A stretch of DNA of 64,000 nucleotides from a virus. The stretch is from the IMG/VR virus record IMGVR_UViG_3300035670_000038, positions 1 through 64,000 of that record; one strand, 5' to 3'. Of this stretch, positions 41,029-49,522 are shown piece by piece. Positions within the stretch are counted from its first letter, which is position 1, and every line of letters begins with the position of its first letter. The position numbers were made by a program, and so were the translations under genes. Under the pieces are notes generated by a model. That model made no database searches and was not told the origin of the DNA. It saw only the letters and a list, made by a program, of their open reading frames with translations.

Positions 41029-41036
41029 GTTATATT
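41008..41036 (+). promoter_or_regulatory. Sigma70-like promoter overlapping the terminator
   Basis: TTGATT at 41008-41013, exactly 17 bp, TATATT at 41031-41036. It would start transcription near 41043, about 20 bp before the gene at 41064. The -35 box sits inside the terminator stem, so the two elements share sequence. Confidence 0.6.
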
Positions 41037-41063
41037 TCTACTGTATCTATCTGTGAGGAATTT

Positions 41064-41429
41064 ATGACCGATGTAAATTACAAAGGATATACAAGAGAGA
41101 TGGGGCTAAATAGTGTCGGGAAGGGATGGGCACATTTGGTCAATCGTGTCTTTGATAAGTTGGATACTATCAAAGGGTCTATCAAGATTGTGCAGGTCAA
41201 GGAGAAATACGCAGGACTCCGTATCTATACAGATTACAGTAATAAAGAACTTGACAAGTTAATCTACGATGTAGAGAACGAGAGTCTAAGGACTTGTGAA
41301 GAATGTGGTAAGCCAGGCAAGGTTCGTGGGAAGGGATGGTATTATACATCGTGCGACATTCATTCCAAGAACGGGGACACTCCACACAAATACCAACCAG
41401 GAGATAAAAATGCCAAAGAAAAAAACTAA
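41064..41429 (+). CDS. Small zinc-binding hypothetical protein, 121 aa
   Basis: Begins MTDVNYKGYTREMGLNSVGKGW; a mid-protein CEECGKPG and WYYTSCDIH region (near residues 76-100) could bind zinc. Such proteins recur in phages without known function. TGAGGAATTT upstream is a ribosome site. It is the first gene after the terminator/promoter. Overlaps the next gene by 20 bp. Confidence 0.6.
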   Translation: MTDVNYKGYTREMGLNSVGKGWAHLVNRVFDKLDTIKGSIKIVQVKEKYAGLRIYTDYSNKELDKLIYDVENESLRTCEECGKPGKVRGKGWYYTSCDIHSKNGDTPHKYQPGDKNAKEKN

Positions 41430-41640
41430 CACTACAAAAGAACTCAAACTGAACTTTACGGGTAAGGCTACCTTCTTGGTTGAGCTGGAAGATTTCGGTC
41501 CAATTGAATATCGTATTGATGATAGGGAAGTGGTGGTTGAAATCTTTAAGGTGTTAATTGAGAAGATGGGACCGACTACACCTGTTAATAGCTACGACAA
41601 GAAAACACAAAAGAAACTTGAAACTTTACTGGATTTCTAA
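41410..41640 (+). CDS. Hypothetical protein, 76 aa
   Basis: A lysine-rich start (MPKKKTNTTKELKLNF) then beta/helix segments. I choose the ATG at 41410 because AGGAG lies upstream; the frame extends further back but inside the previous gene. The stop shares one base with the RecB-like gene (TAATG). Function unknown. Confidence 0.6.
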   Translation: MPKKKTNTTKELKLNFTGKATFLVELEDFGPIEYRIDDREVVVEIFKVLIEKMGPTTPVNSYDKKTQKKLETLLDF

Positions 41641-42542
41641 TGAATAAAATCTCTTACTCACAATACTCCATCTGGGCTAATTGTCCTCTCGCATGGAAGC
41701 TGAAGTATGTTGATGGTGTGAAGTTGGATGACGCATCAATTCATACCGTATTCGGTACTGCGATGCATGAGGTCATTCAAGAGTGGTTAGAGAACTATGT
41801 GTATCAAGGAAAGGATACACAGGCCAAGAGTATTGACTTGACCGAACCCTTGAAGCAGAAGTTTATTACTTTGTTCCAAGAGCAAACCACCGTAGATAAT
41901 AATGGTAACAAGGTATTCCTTTGTGATAAGAAAACTTTGATGGAGTTCTACAATCAAGGATGTGAGATTTTGTCGTATGTCCAGCAGCATCGTCAGAAGT
42001 TGTTCCCATCGAAGGATGTAACCCTTCTTGGAATTGAGCATCCGATTGAGGAAGAGGTTCGTCCTGGTGTCACCTTTATCGGATATATTGATATTATGGT
42101 GAAGAACGAAAAGACGGGAAAGATTACCATTTATGATTTAAAGACTTCTCGTGCAAGTTGGACACAGGCACAAAAGAGTGATCCTGTTAAGTTGAACCAA
42201 ATTCTTCTCTATAAGAAGTTTATCTCTGAGAAGTTTAATACTCCGTTGGAAATGATTGGGACCGAGTTTGTTATCTTGAAGCGGACGATTAGTGAGAATA
42301 GTCCGTATCCTATTCCTCGTGTTAGTTCCTTCGAACCGTCTAATGGAAAACCATCGGTCAACCGTGCATGGGGTCATATTGAAAAGTTCCTTAATGAGTG
42401 TTTCGATAATGAGGGAAATTATCGTACCGATTTGATTAAGGCAAACCCTAGTAAGGATAGTTGTAAGTATTGTGTGTATAATGATAAGGAAATCTATTGT
42501 CAAGAATCCTTTTACAAGATTAAGAAAAAGGTATTGGTGTGA
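41640..42542 (+). CDS. RecB/Cas4-family PD-(D/E)XK exonuclease
   Basis: A 300-residue nuclease of the RecB/AddB family. Typical elements: SYSQYSIWANCPLAWKLKYV at the N-terminus, FGTAMHEVIQEW, the metal-binding GYIDIMVKNEKTGKITIYDLKTS (D...D-x-K), and a C-terminal cysteine cluster CKYCVYNDKEIYC that may hold an Fe-S cluster. Exonuclease in recombination or host DNA degradation. It overlaps the GNAT-like gene by 4 bp (GTGA). Confidence 0.82.
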   Translation: MNKISYSQYSIWANCPLAWKLKYVDGVKLDDASIHTVFGTAMHEVIQEWLENYVYQGKDTQAKSIDLTEPLKQKFITLFQEQTTVDNNGNKVFLCDKKTLMEFYNQGCEILSYVQQHRQKLFPSKDVTLLGIEHPIEEEVRPGVTFIGYIDIMVKNEKTGKITIYDLKTSRASWTQAQKSDPVKLNQILLYKKFISEKFNTPLEMIGTEFVILKRTISENSPYPIPRVSSFEPSNGKPSVNRAWGHIEKFLNECFDNEGNYRTDLIKANPSKDSCKYCVYNDKEIYCQESFYKIKKKVLV

Positions 42543-43054
42543 TAGTCCAAGAGTTGAGTGTAGAGCATATCCCATCCACATACCATCTTGTAAGAGAAAC
42601 TATGTTCAATCTTTCCGAATATAATAGTCGGGGAAAAGAGGACCAATTAATAGCGTATTCACCTGATAAGTTAAAACTAAACATTAATAATCCTGATAGA
42701 CTTAATATTATTGCTATAGAAAACAATCAAGTTGTAGGATTTTTGTTTGGTGTAATAGAAAGATTGTCAATAGCTAATATGTTTTACGTAGAATGGTTTG
42801 GTGTAGACACTAAGTACAAAACTAAACGAATCAAGTTGGTGGATGGAAATACCACAACTGTAATTAATTTATTGTGGGACCATATGGAAATGTTTGCAAA
42901 GAGTAAAAATTTGAACGGTATATTAGGGGATAGTTTGGTAAGTAATAATAAAGCTATCAACTTTGGAAAACATAATGGAATGAATCTTTGGGCAGAAATG
43001 AAAAATCACTGGTACGGACAAGATTATTTTCTTTTTGGGAAATTTTATGGATAA
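42539..43054 (+). CDS. GNAT-family acetyltransferase-like protein
   Basis: A 171-residue protein with a GTG start inside a GTGA overlap. The core NQVVGFLFGVIERLSIANMF and FYVEWFGVDTKYKTKRIKLV fits the acetyl-CoA-binding beta-alpha region of GNAT enzymes, though the glycine pattern is loose. Substrate unknown. Overlaps the SpoU-like gene by 8 bp. Confidence 0.55.
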   Translation: MIVQELSVEHIPSTYHLVRETMFNLSEYNSRGKEDQLIAYSPDKLKLNINNPDRLNIIAIENNQVVGFLFGVIERLSIANMFYVEWFGVDTKYKTKRIKLVDGNTTTVINLLWDHMEMFAKSKNLNGILGDSLVSNNKAINFGKHNGMNLWAEMKNHWYGQDYFLFGKFYG

Positions 43055-43655
43055 TCCGATGGTCAACTATAGCAAGATTATTGCAGATACCGCAAGTAAT
43101 CATTATAATGTTCGTGATGAGTATAAGAACAACTCATACGAACAGAATGTAGCTATTACTATTAGTGAGCAACGTCCGTTTTCAGTTGGTGCGATTAACA
43201 TTACGGGTGAACTCAATATCGGAATGATGATTCGGTCTGCGTGTCTATTGGGTGCAGAGAACTTTTATATCTTTGGACGAAAGAAATTCGATAAGCGGTC
43301 CACAGTAGGGGCTGAGAAATATATTAATATCGTCCAGTATACGTTTGATGACCCGATACACGCGGATACCGAAATCAATGACCGATTGATGTATCTGTTG
43401 AAATGGAACAGTGTGGTATTGTGTGAACATGGTGGGACGGAGGCTGGTTCGTATCTCGCAAAACAAATGTACACCGAGTTGAAGAATCCGTTGTTCGTGT
43501 TCGGTTCGGAGAGTCATGGACTACCCGATATTATTACACAGAACGAAAACTTCTATAAGTTGAGTATTCCACAACGAGGTGTCCTTCGTTCGTTCAACGT
43601 ATCAGCAGCAATGAATATTATCGTGTGGGATTATATCAAGGAGAGGTACCTATGA
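43047..43655 (+). CDS. SpoU/TrmH-type RNA 2'-O-methyltransferase
   Basis: A 202-residue knotted methyltransferase. Motif 1 GELNIGMMIRSACLLGAENFYIFG, motif 2 PLFVFGSESHGLPD and motif 3 LSIPQRGVLRSFNVSAAMNIIVW are all recognisable. It methylates a ribose in tRNA or rRNA. The ATG at 43047 overlaps the GNAT stop and has GGGA upstream. Phage RNA methyltransferases of this family are uncommon. Confidence 0.82.
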   Translation: MDNPMVNYSKIIADTASNHYNVRDEYKNNSYEQNVAITISEQRPFSVGAINITGELNIGMMIRSACLLGAENFYIFGRKKFDKRSTVGAEKYINIVQYTFDDPIHADTEINDRLMYLLKWNSVVLCEHGGTEAGSYLAKQMYTELKNPLFVFGSESHGLPDIITQNENFYKLSIPQRGVLRSFNVSAAMNIIVWDYIKERYL

Positions 43656-43867
43656 ATCTGGAACGCAGAGTACAAGTATATGAAATGGTTCTTCGTCGGC
43701 TGAACGCATTCGGTAATCTCAATCCCAATCACGAAAAGATGCGGGAGCTAATGGTTGAGATTATGCATTGGCAACATACCAGACGAGGTGGAGAGTATAC
43801 CCAAGAAGAGTTGGACCAGATGGAAAATAAAGCATTTGAAAAACTTGCAAAAAAGGTGGGTCTATGA
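43652..43867 (+). CDS. Hypothetical protein, 71 aa
   Basis: A small helical protein (MNLERRVQVYEMVLRRL...) with a charged coiled-coil pattern. It begins in an ATGA overlap with the SpoU-like gene; GAGAGG lies upstream. No family recognised. Confidence 0.6.
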   Translation: MNLERRVQVYEMVLRRLNAFGNLNPNHEKMRELMVEIMHWQHTRRGGEYTQEELDQMENKAFEKLAKKVGL

Positions 43868-44130
43868 CTAAATTAAAGGAAGCAGCAGTATTATTTTTTA
43901 TTCAGGTATTGAGTTATACCATTTGGTGTATTAACTTTAGAGCAGTGGCAGATGCACATTATCACACGGCTGCGGCAAGTGATTTCCTAATCGCATCAAT
44001 CCAGTTCTTCGTGATTCGTCGGATTGCTCACGGACAAGACCACCTACATCAATGGATGGGATATGCCGCAGGAAGTGTGGTAGGAAGTTATTTGGGGATT
44101 TGGATTTCCGCAACATTCTTGGGAGGTTGA
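43864..44130 (+). CDS. Small integral membrane protein
   Basis: An 88-residue protein with three hydrophobic segments and the C-terminal pattern MGYAAGSVVGSYLGIWI, which resembles the segment IIFYIAGSVVGKYIGM of the membrane protein at 24696. Function unknown. Overlaps its neighbour by ATGA. Confidence 0.6.
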   Translation: MTKLKEAAVLFFIQVLSYTIWCINFRAVADAHYHTAAASDFLIASIQFFVIRRIAHGQDHLHQWMGYAAGSVVGSYLGIWISATFLGG

Positions 44131-44131
44131 T

Positions 44132-44296
44132 ATGAGTGAAGGATTAGCTATTACATTGACGATTATCGTAACCACTATCGTTGGAATAGGAATATCCACC
44201 ACGTTCTATGCACGTTGTCGTGATTGTAGAGCAAAGATATACAAACATAGTATTCACAAGTGTCCAGTATCGGGCAAACGATATAGGGGGATGTAA
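44132..44296 (+). CDS. Small membrane protein with C-terminal zinc-knuckle-like tail, 54 aa
   Basis: A 54-residue ORF beginning MSEGLAITLTIIVTTIVGI (one transmembrane helix) and ending with cysteines (YARCRDCRAK, HKCPVSGK). It fits exactly between two genes with GGGAGG upstream. Function unknown. The CxxC plus later C might bind zinc. Confidence 0.6.
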   Translation: MSEGLAITLTIIVTTIVGIGISTTFYARCRDCRAKIYKHSIHKCPVSGKRYRGM

Positions 44297-44297
44297 T

Positions 44298-44657
44298 ATG
44301 ATTGAGAAGATTGAGAAGCCGTGGGGAAGTGAATTAAAGTTTGCACATACGGCACATTATGTTGGAAAGATTCTGGAAGTGAAAGGTGGGGAAGCATTGA
44401 GTGTCCAATACCACAAACAGAAAGTGGAAACGATGCACGTAATTGAAGGTACGGGTCGTATGGTTCTTTATGTGATGGATGAAGATGGTGAAACCACGGT
44501 GACAAGTGTTAAGGCTATGGAACCGAAGGATACATTTCATATCCCACCCAACCAGATTCACAGAATTATTGCAGATACAGATATGAAGATTATTGAAGTA
44601 TCTACCAACCATTTAAATGATTTGGTCAGATTACAGGACAAATACGATAGGAAGTAA
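44298..44657 (+). CDS. Cupin protein, mannose-6-phosphate isomerase type II-like
   Basis: A 119-residue cupin with EKPWGSELKF, LSVQYHKQKVETMHVIEG and HIPPNQIHRI. This matches the C-terminal isomerase domain of GDP-mannose pyrophosphorylase/phosphomannose isomerase (ManC), standing alone. It could supply mannose-6-phosphate to the GDP-mannose enzymes at 47236 and 50067. I start it at 44298 (AGGGGG upstream) rather than at an earlier in-frame codon. Confidence 0.75.
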   Translation: MIEKIEKPWGSELKFAHTAHYVGKILEVKGGEALSVQYHKQKVETMHVIEGTGRMVLYVMDEDGETTVTSVKAMEPKDTFHIPPNQIHRIIADTDMKIIEVSTNHLNDLVRLQDKYDRK

Positions 44658-44659
44658 TT

Positions 44660-45358
44660 ATGATTTTATTATTGGGTGACATCCACGGAGACTACACTAT
44701 TCTCCAAAAGGCGATAGAGAAGGCTGAATGGGCGGGTGCAAAGGCACTTATCCAAGTTGGTGACTTTTGCTTATTTCGTGGTGGTCAAACCGATTTGGGT
44801 GCAAGACTTCCCGATAATCAAGATGACTTTCATAAAGTAGTCACCAAGTCTAAAATCCCAGTGTATTTCATCGACGGTAATCACGATGACTGTGACCGAT
44901 GGTTATATCACACAGAGGTTACACAGGTGTTCGATGATGCACCATTCTATTATGTCCCTCGTGGAACTGTTATGGAAATAGATGATAGGATTGTTGCTTT
45001 TATGGGTGGTGCGTCGAGTATCAATAAGAAGTGGTCACTTCGTGATGGTGCACATTGGACACCATTGGAAGATATTCGTCAAGAAGATATTGATAAGCTT
45101 CTACGAAATATCGAAGGTAAGAAGATTGATATGTTTATTACGCACATACCTCCACACAGTGTTATCCAAGAACATTTTGATAATAGTGCAAAACTATTCT
45201 TCGAAGTGGGATTAGACTGGCACGACCAGAACCAAACGATTGTTGAGGAATTGTGGCATAAGTTAGGAACACCTGAGATTTTCTCAGGACATATGCATAA
45301 ACGAGTAGTGGGAATGACTTACAGAATTTTGGATATAAACGAACTTTTGGCAGTCTAA
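44660..45358 (+). CDS. Calcineurin-like metallophosphoesterase
   Basis: A 232-residue phosphoesterase with GDIHGDY, VGDFCLFRGG, DGNHDD, THIPPHS and SGHMHKRV, the full two-metal set. Resembles small protein-phosphatase/nucleotide-phosphoesterase types. Substrate unknown. It follows the cupin by 2 bp and is the last gene before the RHH gene. Confidence 0.82.
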   Translation: MILLLGDIHGDYTILQKAIEKAEWAGAKALIQVGDFCLFRGGQTDLGARLPDNQDDFHKVVTKSKIPVYFIDGNHDDCDRWLYHTEVTQVFDDAPFYYVPRGTVMEIDDRIVAFMGGASSINKKWSLRDGAHWTPLEDIRQEDIDKLLRNIEGKKIDMFITHIPPHSVIQEHFDNSAKLFFEVGLDWHDQNQTIVEELWHKLGTPEIFSGHMHKRVVGMTYRILDINELLAV

Positions 45359-45363
45359 CTTAC

Positions 45364-45371
45364 TATTTATT
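45364..45371 (+). promoter_or_regulatory. Candidate late-promoter-like octamer TATTTATT
   Basis: TATTTATT, 35 bp before the ribbon-helix-helix gene at 45399. A direct repeat TCTATAGAAA follows at 45371-45390. Promoter role is inference. Confidence 0.38.
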
Positions 45372-45398
45372 CTATAGAAATCTATAGAAAGGTTACGT

Positions 45399-45563
45399 AT
45401 GAAAAAAGATAAGCAACACTATACTACCGTTCAAATCACGAAAGAAATAAACAACCACATCCGTGAGTTCTGTAAACTCAATGGACTGGTCGCTAGCTCT
45501 GTAACAGAGATGTTATGGTCTAGGCATATTTCTTCAAGTATGAGCGGTAGTATTGTTTTATAG
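45399..45563 (+). CDS. Small ribbon-helix-helix (Arc/MetJ-type) DNA-binding protein
   Basis: A 54-residue ORF: basic N-terminus, then YTTVQITKEINNHIREFCKL, which fits an Arc-type beta strand plus helix, and a second helix NGLVASSVTEMLWSRHI. RHH dimers bind short palindromes. It opens the carbohydrate region and could bind the dyads seen at promoters elsewhere in the window. AAGG sits upstream of the ATG. Coding is supported by spacing: an octamer upstream, the next gene 9 bp downstream. Confidence 0.6.
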   Translation: MKKDKQHYTTVQITKEINNHIREFCKLNGLVASSVTEMLWSRHISSSMSGSIVL

Positions 45564-45571
45564 GAGATAAT

Positions 45572-45829
45572 ATGTCAGAAGAACAATTGGTGAATATCAT
45601 CAGACAACAATTGGATGAAGAAGCAGATACATCTTCTCCAAGACAACGTGTTTTCAAAACAGCACAGAAGGGAAATAACATCTTCGCAGAAAGTATAGGT
45701 CGTGCAGTGTATGAATATTTGGATACAATATACTTTGAACGTATCATTACGTACATCGAAGATACCTACGAACCACGTATCAAGAGATTAGAAGAACGAG
45801 TTACATCATTAGAAGCAAGGGTAAAATAA
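45572..45829 (+). CDS. Hypothetical acidic coiled-coil protein, 85 aa
   Basis: An 85-residue protein with a helical acidic start (MSEEQLVNIIRQQLDEEADTSS) and a C-terminal coiled coil (RIKRLEERVTSLEARVK). AGGAG upstream. It sits between the RHH gene and the first glycosyltransferase. No family recognised. Confidence 0.6.
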   Translation: MSEEQLVNIIRQQLDEEADTSSPRQRVFKTAQKGNNIFAESIGRAVYEYLDTIYFERIITYIEDTYEPRIKRLEERVTSLEARVK

Positions 45830-45832
45830 TAT

Positions 45833-47239
45833 ATGAGTAATAAGAAAGGTTACATTCCAAAGGACCAACGAAAGAAAATTTTATTCCTCGCAGACGATAT
45901 GCGAGTAACATCTGGTGTTGGAACAATGGCACGAGAAATCATTGAAGGTACTGCTCACCGATTTAATTGGGTACAAGTAGGAGCAGCGGTAAGTCATCCA
46001 GAAGCAGGTAAGATGTTGGATATGTCTGATGCTTTAAATAACGAACTTGGTATGACGGATGCCAATGTTAAGATCGTTCCATATAATGGATATGGTGACA
46101 GTCGATTAATCCGTCAATTAATTGAAATGGAAAAGCCAGATGCCATTCTTCATTTTACTGACCCTCGTTATTGGATTTGGTTGTATCAAATAGAACACGA
46201 AATTCGTCAAAAGATTCCGATGTTTTTCTACGCCATCTGGGATGACCTCCCATATCCATATTACAATGAAAACTTCTATCGGTCTGATGATTGGATTGGA
46301 TGTATCAGTAAGCAGACCTATAATATTGTTAAACACGTATCCCGTAAGGAACCACGTGAACCGTGGTCATTGACTTATGTTCCGCATGGCATTAATACAA
46401 AGCGATTTGGTCCATTACCTGCGGACGATAAGGAAATGTTGGAAGTTCGTCAACGATTGTTTAATGGTGAAGAAGTTGATTATGTAGTATTTTACAACAG
46501 CAGAAACATTCGTCGTAAGATGACATCCGACATTTTGTTGGCATTTGATACATTTATGAAGGCACTTCCAGAAGAAAAACGAAAGAAGTGTCGTTTAGTA
46601 ATGCATACGCAGAAAGTAGATGACCATGGTACAGATTTACCTGTTGTCATCCGTGATGTGGTTCCTGGTATTGAACCATATGTTGTATTCTCAGACGAAC
46701 GTATCGAAGCAAAGCACATTAATATTCTTTACAATATCGCAGATGTTACAATCAATCTTTCCAGTAACGAAGGATTTGGTTTAGGTACTTGCGAAAGTAT
46801 AATAGCAGGAACTCCTATTATTGTAAACGTTACTGGTGGATTACAAGACCAATGTGGATTCGTAAATGACGAAGGAGAATATCTAGACCCAGAACGTGAC
46901 TTCACATATGAATGGGGAACAAACGCAGATGGTAGATTCCGTAAGCATGGTGAATGGGCATTTCCAGTATTTCCAGTATCACGTTCTCTTCAAGGTTCAC
47001 CATTAACTCCATATATTTTTGATGACCGTGCATCGTGGACAGATGCAGCAAATCGTTTGATGGAAGTATATTTGTTAGACCGTGAGGAACGGAAACGCCG
47101 TGGAATGTTAGGTCGTGAATATGCACTTGGACCAGGACAATTTACCGCAGAACGTATGTGTGAATTATTCATTCAAGATATGGAAAACGCATGGGAAAAC
47201 TGGACTCCACGTAAACGATTTACTTTGGTGAAGGCATGA
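45833..47239 (+). CDS. GT4-type (GT-B) glycosyltransferase
   Basis: A 468-residue glycosyltransferase with a Rossmann-like N-terminus (KILFLADDMRVTSGVGTM) and the C-terminal donor motif SNEGFGLGTCESIIAGTP (E-G-F-G...E). GT4 enzymes use NDP- or GDP-sugars, often mannose. It overlaps gmd by 4 bp, linking it to GDP-mannose metabolism. Acceptor is unknown. Confidence 0.85.
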   Translation: MSNKKGYIPKDQRKKILFLADDMRVTSGVGTMAREIIEGTAHRFNWVQVGAAVSHPEAGKMLDMSDALNNELGMTDANVKIVPYNGYGDSRLIRQLIEMEKPDAILHFTDPRYWIWLYQIEHEIRQKIPMFFYAIWDDLPYPYYNENFYRSDDWIGCISKQTYNIVKHVSRKEPREPWSLTYVPHGINTKRFGPLPADDKEMLEVRQRLFNGEEVDYVVFYNSRNIRRKMTSDILLAFDTFMKALPEEKRKKCRLVMHTQKVDDHGTDLPVVIRDVVPGIEPYVVFSDERIEAKHINILYNIADVTINLSSNEGFGLGTCESIIAGTPIIVNVTGGLQDQCGFVNDEGEYLDPERDFTYEWGTNADGRFRKHGEWAFPVFPVSRSLQGSPLTPYIFDDRASWTDAANRLMEVYLLDREERKRRGMLGREYALGPGQFTAERMCELFIQDMENAWENWTPRKRFTLVKA

Positions 47240-48213
47240 TGAAAACAGCATTGGTTACTGGAATTAATGGACAAGACGGTTCCTATATGGCAGACTTTCT
47301 TCTCGACAGGGGATATAAAGTATATGGAATGGAACGTAGAGCATCAGTAAAGATTCGTGAAAACACAAAACATTTGGAGAGTAATCCAAACTTTGAATTT
47401 ATTATCGGAGATTTGTCTGACCAGAATTCACTACTCCGGTGTTTAAAAGCTACGAAGTGCTCGGAAGTATACAACTTCGCAGCACAATCATTCGTGGGTG
47501 AAAGTTGGAATACCCCAGAACAGACAAGTGATATTACTGGATTAGGTGTTCTTCGTATGTTAGAAGCTATTCGTGAATATGGTGAACCTGTAAAATTCTA
47601 CCAAGCATCGTCAAGTGAAATGTTTGGTCGGTTGGTGGAGAATCCAGCAAAGGAAACTACTCCATTCTATCCACGGTCACCATATGGTGTGTCCAAGTTG
47701 TATGGACATTGGATTACAAAGAACTACCGTGAGAGTTATGGAATGTTTAATGTTTCTGGGTTATTGTTCAATCACGAATCGGAACGCCGTGGGTTAGAAT
47801 TCGTTACTAGAAAGATTACTAATGGTGTTGCACGAATTGACCGTGGATTTGATAAAGTTATTGAATTGGGAAACCTTGACGCCGGACGAGATTGGGGTTA
47901 TGCTCCTGATTATGTAGAAGCAGCATGGATGATGTTACAACAAGACGAACCAGATGATTATGTTATTGCTACTGGTGTTACGAAAACTATCCGTGATTTC
48001 TTGGACGCAGCGTTTGCAGCAGTAGATATTATGGATTGGGAACCATTTGTAAAGGTAAATCCAAAGTTCCTTCGTCCAGCAGAAGTAGAGACACTTCGTG
48101 GAGATGCAAGTAAGGCAAAAGAAAAGTTTGGATGGGAACCCAAAACTCCATTTGAAGTGTGGGTAGAAAGAATGGTAGTAGCAGATATTGATAGATTAGA
48201 AAAACGAGGTTAA
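47236..48213 (+). CDS. gmd: GDP-mannose 4,6-dehydratase
   Basis: Converts GDP-D-mannose to GDP-4-keto-6-deoxy-mannose, the precursor of GDP-L-fucose, rhamnose and others. NAD(P) motif TGINGQDGSY, the catalytic area ASSSEMFG and YGVSKLYGHWI (YxxxK), FNHESERRG, and GNLDAGRDWGYA are all hallmark segments of GMD. Length 325 is normal. A later fucosyltransferase-like gene (51089) would use the GDP-fucose product if a fucose synthase is supplied by the host or another gene. Confidence 0.92.
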   Translation: MMKTALVTGINGQDGSYMADFLLDRGYKVYGMERRASVKIRENTKHLESNPNFEFIIGDLSDQNSLLRCLKATKCSEVYNFAAQSFVGESWNTPEQTSDITGLGVLRMLEAIREYGEPVKFYQASSSEMFGRLVENPAKETTPFYPRSPYGVSKLYGHWITKNYRESYGMFNVSGLLFNHESERRGLEFVTRKITNGVARIDRGFDKVIELGNLDAGRDWGYAPDYVEAAWMMLQQDEPDDYVIATGVTKTIRDFLDAAFAAVDIMDWEPFVKVNPKFLRPAEVETLRGDASKAKEKFGWEPKTPFEVWVERMVVADIDRLEKRG

Positions 48214-48214
48214 T

Positions 48215-49522
48215 ATGTTAGGTAAACCGTTATGTATAGTTAGAGCACCATGCCAAACACGTTCTGGATATGGTGATATGAGTAGAGACATCATCCGTCA
48301 CATTATTGAATGGGATAAGTTTGATGTGAAGATTCACAGTGTACCGTGGGGTGATACACCGATGAATGCATTGGATGAAAATAATCCAAAAGACAAGATG
48401 TTGCTAGATAGAATTGTTAAGAATGGACAACTCCCAAGACCAGACTTGTATGTGACCATTACCATTCCAACGGAATTTGAACCAGTTGGTAAATATAACA
48501 TTGGTATTACCGCTGGCATTGAGACATCAGTTGCATCGGTACAATGGATTCAGGCGTGTAACAAAATGGATTTGGTACTAACCATTTCTGAGCATTCCAA
48601 GAACGTATTTCACTTTTCAAAATACACACAAAAAGACCAAAATGGAAATACTCTTGGTGAAATTAAAATTGAAAAACCGTTAGAAGTTTTACATAACTGC
48701 ATTGACACCAATGTATTTAAGAAGTTGGAATATGAATCGGATGTAGAAAAGTCGGTTCGAGAAGAACTTGCACAAATTCCAGAAAAGTTCTGTTATTTGT
48801 TTGTCGGTCACTGGCTCCGTGGTGACTTTGGTGAAGATAGAAAGAATGTTCCTTTCCTCATCAAGATATTCTTAGAAACTTTCAAACAAGTTCCAGACAA
48901 GGAAAAACCAGCGTTAATTCTCAAAACCAGCTCGGCTGGATTCTCCCTACTTGACAGGGAAGAAATTTTGAATAAGATTAATCAAGTGAAAAATTCAGTT
49001 TCTTTGGCTGCTGGACAAACTCTTCCAAATATTTATTTATTGCATGGTGAGTTGACAGATAAAGAAATGAATTCTTTATACAATCATCCAAAGGTAATGG
49101 CACACGTTAGTTTCACCAAGGGTGAAGGATTCGGCCGTCCATTACTCGAAGCATCGGTAAGCGGTAAACCAATTATTGCATCTGGTTGGAGTGGTCAATT
49201 AGATTTCTTAGACCAGAGTAATGCAGTTTTGGTTGGTGGTGAACTAAAACCAATTCATAATAGTTCTATATGGGATGGGGTATTAATTAAAGAATCAACT
49301 TGGTTTGCACCAGACATGAATCAGAGCGCAAATGCTCTGTACGCAGTGTTCAAGAATTATAGTCAGTTTAAGAAGCGTGCAAATATGTTGGCTAGAGAAA
49401 ATAGTAAAAAGTTTTCTTACCAAACAATACAGAAGAAAACGTGGGAACTTCTCGACCAATATGTTCCAAAGTTCTCAGTAGAAACTAAACTGGTTTTGCC
49501 AACACTTAAAAAGATTAACTAA
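48215..49522 (+). CDS. GT4-type glycosyltransferase
   Basis: A 435-residue GT-B protein with the motif TKGEGFGRPLLEASVSGKPI in its C-terminal half and a GITAGIETS stretch in the N-terminal half. It begins in a TTAATATG junction after gmd with GAGG upstream. Donor and acceptor unknown. Confidence 0.82.
   Translation: MLGKPLCIVRAPCQTRSGYGDMSRDIIRHIIEWDKFDVKIHSVPWGDTPMNALDENNPKDKMLLDRIVKNGQLPRPDLYVTITIPTEFEPVGKYNIGITAGIETSVASVQWIQACNKMDLVLTISEHSKNVFHFSKYTQKDQNGNTLGEIKIEKPLEVLHNCIDTNVFKKLEYESDVEKSVREELAQIPEKFCYLFVGHWLRGDFGEDRKNVPFLIKIFLETFKQVPDKEKPALILKTSSAGFSLLDREEILNKINQVKNSVSLAAGQTLPNIYLLHGELTDKEMNSLYNHPKVMAHVSFTKGEGFGRPLLEASVSGKPIIASGWSGQLDFLDQSNAVLVGGELKPIHNSSIWDGVLIKESTWFAPDMNQSANALYAVFKNYSQFKKRANMLARENSKKFSYQTIQKKTWELLDQYVPKFSVETKLVLPTLKKIN

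Noticed and set aside
49052-49080. TTGACA with TTTATA 17 bp downstream, inside the glycosyltransferase gene at 48215
   Set aside because: The -10 is weak and no gene start lies at a sensible distance.
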